This document shows positions 19,083 to 27,324 of a stretch of 64,000 nt of DNA, piece after piece (position 1 is the stretch's first letter; each line of letters begins with the position of its first letter). The stretch covers positions 3,437-67,436 of the forward strand of contig CAVEPA010000011.1 of NCBI GenBank assembly GCA_963617485.1, written 5' to 3'. The notes beneath the pieces were generated by a model. That model had not been told where the DNA came from. It was given only the letters and a program-made list of their open reading frames with translations, and did no database searches. This DNA is from UBA1757 sp963617485. GTDB taxonomy: Bacteria > Bacteroidota > Bacteroidia > Bacteroidales > UBA1402. The translations under genes were made by a program, and so were the position numbers.

Positions 19083-20708
19083 TTATTCATTCTTGCCTGT
19101 GGTTTCATCCAACTGATAGAAAGGATTCTGCACCATCAATTTGTTGTTGTCTACTTCCGTCTTGGAGATAGGCATGTAAAGGGCATCCAAGGTTGACATT
19201 TTGCTCAGGGCCACCTGCTCGGACGAAACCGGGAAATTCTTGCCTTCGATAGCATCTACAGCGGTCTGGGCACTTTGCTCACGGCGGCAGTAACGTATCA
19301 GGTCGAACCAACGTTTGCCTTCGAATACAAATTCGCGGCGACGTTCGTCCCTAACCAGCTGACGCATATCCTCTACCGTGCTGTAGGTTTTCAGGCTCAA
19401 GGTATCCAGACGTGCACGGTCGGGACAAGCGCGCATATAGGTCTTGTTCACCATATAAATGGCATCGTTCAAAGTTGAGGACACTTCGGCATCGCCGCTC
19501 AGCGTGGCAGCCTTTTCCACCAGGGCTTCGGCGCGTATCAAGTAGAGGTCGGCCAAACGGTAGAATATGTATTCGTAGTATTTGTCGGAAACCAGTACAG
19601 GAATGGTCTGGCCCGAAGAGATAACCACGCTGCTGGCCACATACTTGGTGATGGCCGTACCGTTTACCGAACCGGCCACATCAGCATAGGAAACATACTT
19701 GCCTCTATAGTCGTCGGCATCTGAGAAAGCATCGGAAATACGAGAGGCAGCCACCAACTGGTGGTCTTTGTTCTGGAAGCCGTACATATTGGAGAACGGG
19801 CAGCTTGTCGTATTGGAATAGAAAGCAGTCGAGAAGATGGCTTCAGTGCAGTCGAAAGTGCTGGAAGTGAACATGCTGTAATAGTTGGCCATATCTACCA
19901 GCGAGTAGCCATTCTGCGGATTGTTCAACTGAATCTGGGCATTGTAGGCCAAGAAGTCGTCGCAATGGCGGATACAGTTGTCGTAATCGCCCAACCACAG
20001 ATAGATATCGGCCAGCAATACGCGGATAGACTGTTTGGTAAAACGGGCCTTGTTGTAGTCGCTGCGGTAAGAACCGAAGGTGGTCTGGGCCTTGGTCAGA
20101 GCGTCTTCCAAGTCGTCGGCGCACTTTTTCAGCACTTCGTCGGCGGGCGATTTGGCAATGTCGAAACCATTGGAGTCGTCGATGGTGGGTTGCCAAACAA
20201 TGGGCACGTCACCGAACGCGCGCACCAGATAGAAATACGTCAAGGCACGGATGGCCTGAGCCTCTGCACAAAGCGATTCCATTCTTGTACGCGACAGGTT
20301 CTTGTCTTCGTCCAGCACTTGAGGTGCATAATGGATAACCGTATTGCAATAGTTGATGGTCTGGTAGAAAATGGCCCAATCGCAATAGCTGTTGGTAGCC
20401 AACACGTTCACATCGAGCAGGTCGCTGACATCGGCGGCCACTTTAGGGCCGGCTTCAACGTTGTCGGAACGGACCTCGCCCCATACAACGATACGCTGCA
20501 GATAGGAGCTCTCCATCAAGCCAAGATAGCAGGAAGCCAGCACAGATTCTATATCATCGCCCGTCTTCCAGAAATCTTCCAGCAAGGTTTCGCCTTCGGG
20601 ATAGAGTTCCAGCCAGTCGGAGCATGATGTGTTTACAGCGGTAAGGGCGCAAACAGCCAATGACAGTACCGCAATTCTTATCTTATTAAATAGTTTTTTC
20701 ATATCCAT
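19083..20708 (-). CDS. RagB/SusD-family outer-membrane lipoprotein (proximal copy)
   Basis: A 541-residue SusD-like surface lipoprotein with lipobox NTSC (C29) followed by SDWLELYPEGE. Typical elements: YCNTVIHYAPQVL, an EAQAIRALTYFYLVRAFGDVPIV block, VLLADIYLWLGDYDNCIRHCDDFL, DLYLIRAEALVEKA, and the C-terminal RRREFVFEGKRWFDLIRYCR, which is diagnostic of the family. It starts 6 bases after the upstream SusC stop. It looks like an ordinary, well-conserved SusD, whereas the distal copy is more divergent. Confidence 0.95.
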   Translation of the reverse strand: MDMKKLFNKIRIAVLSLAVCALTAVNTSCSDWLELYPEGETLLEDFWKTGDDIESVLASCYLGLMESSYLQRIVVWGEVRSDNVEAGPKVAADVSDLLDVNVLATNSYCDWAIFYQTINYCNTVIHYAPQVLDEDKNLSRTRMESLCAEAQAIRALTYFYLVRAFGDVPIVWQPTIDDSNGFDIAKSPADEVLKKCADDLEDALTKAQTTFGSYRSDYNKARFTKQSIRVLLADIYLWLGDYDNCIRHCDDFLAYNAQIQLNNPQNGYSLVDMANYYSMFTSSTFDCTEAIFSTAFYSNTTSCPFSNMYGFQNKDHQLVAASRISDAFSDADDYRGKYVSYADVAGSVNGTAITKYVASSVVISSGQTIPVLVSDKYYEYIFYRLADLYLIRAEALVEKAATLSGDAEVSSTLNDAIYMVNKTYMRACPDRARLDTLSLKTYSTVEDMRQLVRDERRREFVFEGKRWFDLIRYCRREQSAQTAVDAIEGKNFPVSSEQVALSKMSTLDALYMPISKTEVDNNKLMVQNPFYQLDETTGKNE

Positions 20709-20714
20709 TCTCCT

Positions 20715-23700
20715 TTAGAAAGTAAGATTCACACGCAAGAGGATATCCTTCGAACGAGGTGTCTTGCTGTTGTCGGTAGCCACCGACATACCACCGTAAC
20801 CGACTTCGGGGTCAACACCCGTATACTTGGAGAATACGGCAATGTTTTGGAAAGTCAGGTTGAAACGGGCCTGATTCAAATGCAGGGTCTTGGTCAGTTC
20901 CTTGGGCATCGTGTAAGAAAGCGTCAAGTACTTGAAACGCAGGAACGAAGCATCTTCCACATAACGGTCGCTACCCAACCAGTTGTAACCATAGTTGTAG
21001 AGGGCACGCGGCATTTCCGTCACATCGCCTTCCTTACGCCATCTCCAGTTGACAGCGACACTCTGGTTGTTGTTGGTGTACATGTTTTCGGCTTCCATAC
21101 GGGCCTTGTTCACAACCTTGTTGCCATAGCGGTAGTTGAAGAAGGTATTAACGGAGAACTGTTTGCCGAAACGGAAGGTGAAACCGAAACCACCGATAAC
21201 CTTAGGCAAAGAGTTACCTAAGTAAACGATATCCAGTTCGTCGATGCTACCGTCGTGGTTGATGTCCTCGTAAATGGCATCACCGCCCTTGAATTCATAA
21301 GCCGAAGAGGTTCCGTAAGCAAAATACATCGGCTTGGTATTACCCTGGGCATCGAAAATAGGATTGCCGTTGGCATCACGTACGATAGGACAAGTGGCAT
21401 CGGGACGAGAAGGATCGTATTCGTTGTATTGGTAAACGCCCTTATACTTGAAACCATAAATGGAACCAACCGAGTTGCCTTCCTGAATACGGGTCAGATA
21501 GGTACCGTTCTTGTAGTCGTAATCGGCATTGTAGCGTGCCAATACTTCGTCGGTAAGGTCTACGATGATATTCTTGTTGTTGGAGAAGTTGAAGTTGACA
21601 TCCATACGGAACCAGCCGGCCTTGATAACGTCGCGGGTATTGAGGTTAAGTTCCCAACCCATGTTATCCATCGTACCTACGTTCTGGTTGGTGATGGTGG
21701 CATAACCCGAAGTCGAAGAGATGTTCAGGTTCTTGAACAGCAAGTCGGTGGTATGCTTGTAGTAATAGTTGAAATCTATGCCGAACTTACCGTTCAGGAA
21801 CTCGGTATCCAAACCGTAGTTGGTCTGGGTGGTGCGTTCCCAGCGCAAGTTGGACAGACGCATGTTCTGAGGCTTCACGGCAGTGATGTCGATAAAGCGG
21901 CCGGCTTCCTTGTAACGGCTCAAGTGTATGAAGGCTTCGCTAGGTTCGTTACCCGTCACACCGATACTGAAACGGGGTGAGAACTGCGAAACAACCGTTC
22001 TGAAAGGCTCGAAGAACGGCTCGTCGCTGATAATCCACTTGGTAGAAATGGCGGGGAACAAACCGAAACGGAAGTTGTCACCAAATTTGGAGCTACCTTC
22101 GAAGTTCACCGTACCACCGAGAATGTAGCGGCCGGCATATGCGTAGTGGAAGTTCCAAGAATAACCCATGCCTCGGTTTTCGGAGAAACTGGTGGACATG
22201 CTCTTGATATAGGCAGTAGAGCTGGCTGCCGTCAGCGAAGACGAAGGCAGACCGGTCACGCCCATACCGATGGAGTTGCTGGTCTTGTAATCGATCTTAT
22301 AGTTCAAGTTCAACTGCAGGGAGTGATTCTCGTCTGGGAAAGCCGGACGCCAATTCAGTTTGGCAGTGGCATACAGACCCATAGATTCGGATTCGCTTCT
22401 TTCGGCCAGGTTCACCGAGGCATCGTTCCAAGTTTTATTGGCAGCCTCCTTGGGGAAGAAAGTGGACTTCTGGTTAGCGTTGATATCGAAAGAAACCGTG
22501 GTAGACAAGTTCAGCGAAGCCCTGGTTTTGTGCTTGTCGAAGAACTCGTAACGCAGCGTGAACACAGGCGAAGTACGGTAGCTCTTGGTATTGTTCGTAG
22601 CCAGATTGGCCACAGCCACCGGGTTGCTCAGACTCTTCTGCGAAGACTGCAAATTGGACGATTCCAGAATGTGGTAGTAAACACCGGTATCGTTACCATA
22701 CATATCCTGAGCATAGATACTCAAGTTAGGCATCTTGCTCTGAGCCGTCGACAAGGGGTTTTCGTAGTTCTTGTCGTTGTTGGCGTAAGTGTATTGGAAG
22801 TCGGAGGTGAAGGTGATACGGTCGGAAACATCGTAAGAGATGTTCGACTTCAGCGTAAGACGACCCAGATACTGGCCGATAACGGTACCCTGCTCGGTGT
22901 AGTAACCGGCCGATACACGGAACTTCACCTTTTCACCGCCACCCGAGATATTCAGGTTATGCTGGTGTTTGTAAGCAATGCGCGAAACGGCCGAAACCCA
23001 ATCGGTATTGTTGTTGTAGTTCTCGTATTCCGAAAAGTTGGTATCGTAGTTCAGTTCGGGGATAGACGAAGAAGTGCTTTCCAACTTGGGGTTGTAGTAA
23101 GCCTGCTTCATCAACATGGTGTAGCCGTCACCGTTAAGCATGTTCAAACCCTGCGGCTGACGGGAACGCGTAAGAGCGTAAGAGTAGGACACGCGGGTAG
23201 GACCGGCTTTACCTTTCTTGGTGGTAATCATCAAGACGCCGTTGGCACCCTTGGCACCCCACATGGCGGTAGAGGCGGCATCCTTCAACACAGTGATGGA
23301 TTCGATATCGTCGGGGTTCACATTGATAAGCTGAGCATACTGCTCGTCGTTGGCCGTTGCGAAGTCGAAGTTGTCGTCAATTTCCGTATCGTAAGGAATG
23401 TCGTTGATAACAATCAGAGGCTCGGAAGATGCGTTGATAGAGGTGGTACCACGCACACGCATGGACATACCCGCACCAGGCTCACCGGAAACGTTCACAA
23501 TGTCCAAACCGGCAATACGACCCTGCAAAGCATCATCGATAGAGGCCACTTGGATACCGTCGAATTCTTCGGCGCTGATTTTCTGCATGGCCATAGAAAC
23601 CTCACGCTTGGGGATATTGAAGGAACCCGTCGAAACCGTTGCCTTGGCCGTGATGACCGCATCTTTCAGCGTAAGGGTCTGTTCCTTCATCGCCACGTTG

Positions 23701-24002
23701 ATAACGCGCTTCGAGCCGATGGGCATATCGGTGGTTTCAAAACCCAGATACTTGAACCTCAGTTTGTTCTTGGGGTCGGTAATCTGCATAACGTACTCAC
23801 CGTCATAGTTGGTAATCGTCACATTGACGATACGGTTGCTGGCATCGACCTCGGTAACGGTTACGGAAATCAGCGTCTCGCCGGTAACCTCGTCGGTAAC
23901 CTTACCGCGTACGACATTCGCATTGTTCTGCGCCAGAGCAAAGACATTGGCACACAACACCAATAGCATTAAAATGCTGTATTTCTTTATCTTATTCATC
24001 AT
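20715..24002 (-). CDS. SusC/RagA-family TonB-dependent outer-membrane transporter (proximal copy)
   Basis: A 1095-residue protein with a signal peptide (ANVFALAQ), a carboxypeptidase-regulatory-like domain (about 30-115: VRGKVTDEVTGETLISVTV...YDGEYVMQI), a plug with DALQGRIAGLDIVNVSGEPGAG and SITVLKDAASTAMWGAKGANGVLMITTKKG, and a 22-strand-type barrel to the C-terminus. It overlaps the upstream FAS1 gene by 11 bases, suggesting coupled translation of FAS1 and SusC. Confidence 0.95.
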   Translation of the reverse strand: MMNKIKKYSILMLLVLCANVFALAQNNANVVRGKVTDEVTGETLISVTVTEVDASNRIVNVTITNYDGEYVMQITDPKNKLRFKYLGFETTDMPIGSKRVINVAMKEQTLTLKDAVITAKATVSTGSFNIPKREVSMAMQKISAEEFDGIQVASIDDALQGRIAGLDIVNVSGEPGAGMSMRVRGTTSINASSEPLIVINDIPYDTEIDDNFDFATANDEQYAQLINVNPDDIESITVLKDAASTAMWGAKGANGVLMITTKKGKAGPTRVSYSYALTRSRQPQGLNMLNGDGYTMLMKQAYYNPKLESTSSSIPELNYDTNFSEYENYNNNTDWVSAVSRIAYKHQHNLNISGGGEKVKFRVSAGYYTEQGTVIGQYLGRLTLKSNISYDVSDRITFTSDFQYTYANNDKNYENPLSTAQSKMPNLSIYAQDMYGNDTGVYYHILESSNLQSSQKSLSNPVAVANLATNNTKSYRTSPVFTLRYEFFDKHKTRASLNLSTTVSFDINANQKSTFFPKEAANKTWNDASVNLAERSESESMGLYATAKLNWRPAFPDENHSLQLNLNYKIDYKTSNSIGMGVTGLPSSSLTAASSTAYIKSMSTSFSENRGMGYSWNFHYAYAGRYILGGTVNFEGSSKFGDNFRFGLFPAISTKWIISDEPFFEPFRTVVSQFSPRFSIGVTGNEPSEAFIHLSRYKEAGRFIDITAVKPQNMRLSNLRWERTTQTNYGLDTEFLNGKFGIDFNYYYKHTTDLLFKNLNISSTSGYATITNQNVGTMDNMGWELNLNTRDVIKAGWFRMDVNFNFSNNKNIIVDLTDEVLARYNADYDYKNGTYLTRIQEGNSVGSIYGFKYKGVYQYNEYDPSRPDATCPIVRDANGNPIFDAQGNTKPMYFAYGTSSAYEFKGGDAIYEDINHDGSIDELDIVYLGNSLPKVIGGFGFTFRFGKQFSVNTFFNYRYGNKVVNKARMEAENMYTNNNQSVAVNWRWRKEGDVTEMPRALYNYGYNWLGSDRYVEDASFLRFKYLTLSYTMPKELTKTLHLNQARFNLTFQNIAVFSKYTGVDPEVGYGGMSVATDNSKTPRSKDILLRVNLTF

Positions 24003-27000
24003 CGTTCACTTTTAATCCAGTTACCCAATTGAAGCGGTGTACATTGCTGTAGCCGACCATAGGTGTCTTACCTTCTTCCATAAGGGTACCGTCGGTAGCC
24101 CATTTGCTTACGGCATAGCCTCTTACATGGACAATACTGTCGTTGGCAGCCACGGCTTTGTCGTTGCGCACGCCATCGGTGAAGTATTCAGACAGACAGT
24201 TCATGGAAGAGAACTGCACCCTACCCTTGGTCCTTTCGATGGATTCAAGGTCTTTGGTGATGTTGTATACCTTATTATTGTTTACGTCGCTGTTGTCGGG
24301 ATCCTTGCCCAAAGCCCAGCAGAAACCGAGCTCGGTAATCACCTTGGAGTCGCCGCTACCGTTGTAAACCACGCCGTCACCATTGTCGGTTACAGCCAAA
24401 GGATTGGCGGTAATCAAGGTGGAACCCGGCTTATTAGCAGTGAAAGACAGAGAAACCACCGGCGGCTTTACCACGCTCAGATAGTTGTCGATTTCGTGGA
24501 TAACGGCACGCGCCGACCAGTCGCTGGCAGAGCCGACCACATCCTTGAGGCTGGCACCGACCAGAATTTGGTCGCGGGTCATCAAGTTGTAGTTGTTGTT
24601 GGTCTTCACCACATTTACCATCGGGCGGTTGTTTTGTGCGCCTTCAGCCGTTTCGCCCGGAACGTTTTCAAGACCGTTGGTACGGGCCACGGCAGGAGTC
24701 AGGGTGATGTTCTCGCCGTCCTGATTGACATAGATGGAATAGAAACGACCGGTCAAGGGGTTACGCAAAGCGGTTTCATAACGTTGGTTGCTGAGAGGCT
24801 CACCTTGCACGAATACCGAGTTGTCCTGGATATGATATTTGATGAAAGACAGCAGTTTTTCCTGCATGGCCTTCTTGGTATTGGCATTGGTCGTTGCGGC
24901 AATCTGTGCGGGCGAAGGCAGACCGGCAGCGTAGGCCTTCTGCATGGCCGCATTGTTGGGCGCGTAAACCGTATAGTGGTAAGCCGTGAACAAGCTCAGG
25001 AACCGGTCTACGGCATTCCATTTGCTGTTACCCGAGCCGGACTCTCTGATAAAGAAGCCATCGGTCTTTTCCATACATTCGAAGAAGGAAGAGAATTGGG
25101 GGATGTTACGCATCTTGCCGTAAACGGAAGTAAGCGGCTGCTGCATAACACGGTCGGTAAAGATGGTGGTACCGTTTCTGAACTTGATGCTCTCAACGCT
25201 CTTGGAAGCGAAGTCATCGGCAAACTGGTCGCCCGAAGCGCTCCATTTCTTGTTCTGTTCCATATTGCCGCCACCCAGCATCTTGTAGTTGGTGCCATCG
25301 TAGTCGACATAGATAAAGCCCTTGCCCTTGGTCTGGTAATACTTCTGTTCGGGTGTCACTTCACCTACTATAATATGGTAATCCATCATATCGTTCAGGT
25401 ATACGCGGACAATTGAGTTGATACCGCCCAGCGTAGTAGTGGTAAGCTCCGCCTCTTCCTTGGGGGATATCATGGCACCACGCTGGCCGGTAGTTTCGTC
25501 GTACTGGTAGCGCGTAGCCTTTACCGTCTGGTAGGAAGGATCGTATTCAAAGCAAAGCATTTCAGGGAAATCGTAGCCCTGAGCGGCAGGATAGATGTAA
25601 TTCTCGAAAGCGTTGTCCAGCGGCACGATAAAGGTGTATGGGGGCACGGAGCCGGGGTTGTACACACTTTCCATCGACTTGAGGTAGATATCAAAGCCCA
25701 TGCCGTGGTCGGAGTTGACAGGATAGTTGAAGATACGGGTGTCTTCGCGCACCAATACAGGAGCCATTACAGATGAAAGTTCCACCGGAGGATAAACCTT
25801 CTTGGTAACGTACACAGCACCGTTGCTGGTAACCTTGGCTCTTTCCACATCTTCCTTTTCGATGAACATCTCGTCGAGCGACTCATTCTTCAGACCGTCG
25901 AACTTGCTGGGCAGCGAAGCCAGGAAAGAATACTGCATATGAGCGTTGAGGAAGAGTGCCACGATATCGTTGGGGACATTGTCCCAGCTGCCATAGCTTC
26001 TCTTCAGGAAGTTACCTTCGGCACTAGGATCGTCCGAGAAGTAGGCTTCCATTGCCTGGTTGTTGGGGACAAACATGGCGGCCATATCGGCACGGTCGCC
26101 GTTCTCTCCCTTGGCGTAAGCGTTCCAGTTGGGGTCGTAGATAAGCAGTTCATCGGAGTTCACCTGCTTGCCGCCGGCATGCGCAGGCGTGTAGGTGTTG
26201 GCGGTACCGCCGCTCGACAAGCTGGACAGATAACGGCGGACAAAGATACTGTCGCTCTTCTGGAAGCCGTTGTCGGGTACTACGAACTGGTGGTCGCCTT
26301 GGTTGGTGTGCAGGTTGACGTATTCGGCCGTCAGGGAAGCGTCGGCATAGGGAGCCGAGAAGCGGTCCATCCAGCGGTTGAAGATGGAAAGGCCCTTGTC
26401 CTCGCGGATAAACTGAGCCATATTGCCCACCGGCATCAGCAGCGAATCCAGCACATGGATATAACCGTTCTTGCAAGTGATGTCCCTTTCAATGACCTTG
26501 CGGTTGAAGATATGGGCATCGTTGGCAACGCGGGTGGTTCCGTTGAACAAGATGGAAAAGTCTTCGTCGGTGATATTGTTCTCCTGCATCTGGGCTTCCA
26601 GGAAATGCACCATGGAAGGCGATGTGTTGTCGTTCAGCAGGAAGAGGCCGGTATTTCTGTAGGCATCGAAATAAGGGCTATTGTCGGGGAAAGTTGAACC
26701 GTCTTCCTTGACGAGCAAGTCGTAAGGGTCGAGCGATGTGGAACGGCGCATCACCTGACCGGGGACATATTCCAGTCCGTAAGACAGTGTCTCGATAAGG
26801 TTGGCTTCGTTCACCATGGAGAAGTCCATGATCTGCTTGAGCTGGGTCTTGGTAAAGTCCTCGAAGCAGCTGATGCCATCGTCGTTGTTACGGAAATACT
26901 CTTCGAAAGAGGAATCGTAGCAGACGAACATGGTCTTGCTACCGGTTCGTTTCAGCACATCGGCATACTCGCAGGAATCGATAATGCGTACAAAGTACGA

Positions 27001-27174
27001 AAAATCCGCGTTCCCGTCGGCATCCCGGTGCTCCTTCAGATAGTCGTAAATGCTGGCACCCAACCATTCAGGCTCCTGATCGTCAAGGATATAAGGATCC
27101 TTACAAGAACCGAAGATGAGTGTCACACTTACAAGCATTAAAGCAATGCCTCGCAGTTGTTTCATCATATCCAT
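23992..27174 (-). CDS. Large multi-FAS1 lipoprotein, 1060 aa
   Basis: First gene of the six-gene operon. Lipobox IFGSC (C24). Successive FAS1-like units can be picked out by their closing strands: NGYIHVLDSLL (near 245), NGAVYVTKKVY (near 475), TTIFTDRVM (near 720) and ARAVIHEIDNYL (near 915), each preceded by a YTFIVPLDNAF- or YTVYAPNNAAM-type helix-entry motif. The last ~140 residues (ITELGFCWALGKDP...VHVRGYAVSK) resemble the fibronectin-III-like repeats common in Bacteroidetes surface proteins. I infer a surface-anchored adhesin or ligand-capturing arm. M3 or M4 could equally be the start. Confidence 0.8.
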   Translation of the reverse strand: MDMMKQLRGIALMLVSVTLIFGSCKDPYILDDQEPEWLGASIYDYLKEHRDADGNADFSYFVRIIDSCEYADVLKRTGSKTMFVCYDSSFEEYFRNNDDGISCFEDFTKTQLKQIMDFSMVNEANLIETLSYGLEYVPGQVMRRSTSLDPYDLLVKEDGSTFPDNSPYFDAYRNTGLFLLNDNTSPSMVHFLEAQMQENNITDEDFSILFNGTTRVANDAHIFNRKVIERDITCKNGYIHVLDSLLMPVGNMAQFIREDKGLSIFNRWMDRFSAPYADASLTAEYVNLHTNQGDHQFVVPDNGFQKSDSIFVRRYLSSLSSGGTANTYTPAHAGGKQVNSDELLIYDPNWNAYAKGENGDRADMAAMFVPNNQAMEAYFSDDPSAEGNFLKRSYGSWDNVPNDIVALFLNAHMQYSFLASLPSKFDGLKNESLDEMFIEKEDVERAKVTSNGAVYVTKKVYPPVELSSVMAPVLVREDTRIFNYPVNSDHGMGFDIYLKSMESVYNPGSVPPYTFIVPLDNAFENYIYPAAQGYDFPEMLCFEYDPSYQTVKATRYQYDETTGQRGAMISPKEEAELTTTTLGGINSIVRVYLNDMMDYHIIVGEVTPEQKYYQTKGKGFIYVDYDGTNYKMLGGGNMEQNKKWSASGDQFADDFASKSVESIKFRNGTTIFTDRVMQQPLTSVYGKMRNIPQFSSFFECMEKTDGFFIRESGSGNSKWNAVDRFLSLFTAYHYTVYAPNNAAMQKAYAAGLPSPAQIAATTNANTKKAMQEKLLSFIKYHIQDNSVFVQGEPLSNQRYETALRNPLTGRFYSIYVNQDGENITLTPAVARTNGLENVPGETAEGAQNNRPMVNVVKTNNNYNLMTRDQILVGASLKDVVGSASDWSARAVIHEIDNYLSVVKPPVVSLSFTANKPGSTLITANPLAVTDNGDGVVYNGSGDSKVITELGFCWALGKDPDNSDVNNNKVYNITKDLESIERTKGRVQFSSMNCLSEYFTDGVRNDKAVAANDSIVHVRGYAVSKWATDGTLMEEGKTPMVGYSNVHRFNWVTGLKVNDDE

Positions 27175-27199
27175 TTAATTTATAACTAAGATTTGCTTT

Positions 27200-27227
27200 T
27201 TGGAAGGGAGAAAAAACCCTATTTTTG
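27200..27227 (+). promoter_or_regulatory. Promoter of dnaG
   Basis: TTG at 27200-27202 and TATTTTTG at 27220-27227, spaced 17 bases, about 100 bases before the dnaG ATG; matches the Bacteroidetes consensus apart from a slightly short spacer. Confidence 0.5.
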
Positions 27228-27231
27228 CGGG

Positions 27232-27263
27232 CAAATATACGCAGTTTTTTTCGGCTGAACCAA
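27232..27263 (-). promoter_or_regulatory. Promoter of the FAS1-SusCD operon
   Basis: On the minus strand, TTG (27261-27263) and TATATTTG (27232-27239) are 21 bases apart, about 58 bases upstream of the first FAS1 start. It lies back to back with the dnaG promoter. It is the only promoter-like site I see for the 14.8-kb operon. Confidence 0.5.
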
Positions 27264-27324
27264 GATTTGAAAGGCCCATTTTAGGCTGCTACACCATATT
27301 TAACATTTGTTTTTCCAGGTCGGA

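Noticed and set aside
22146..23966. 606-codon open frame on the plus strand opposite the proximal SusC gene
   Set aside because: Shadow of the SusC reading frame; its translation is low in order, with no domain, and it runs antisense to a clear TonB-dependent transporter.
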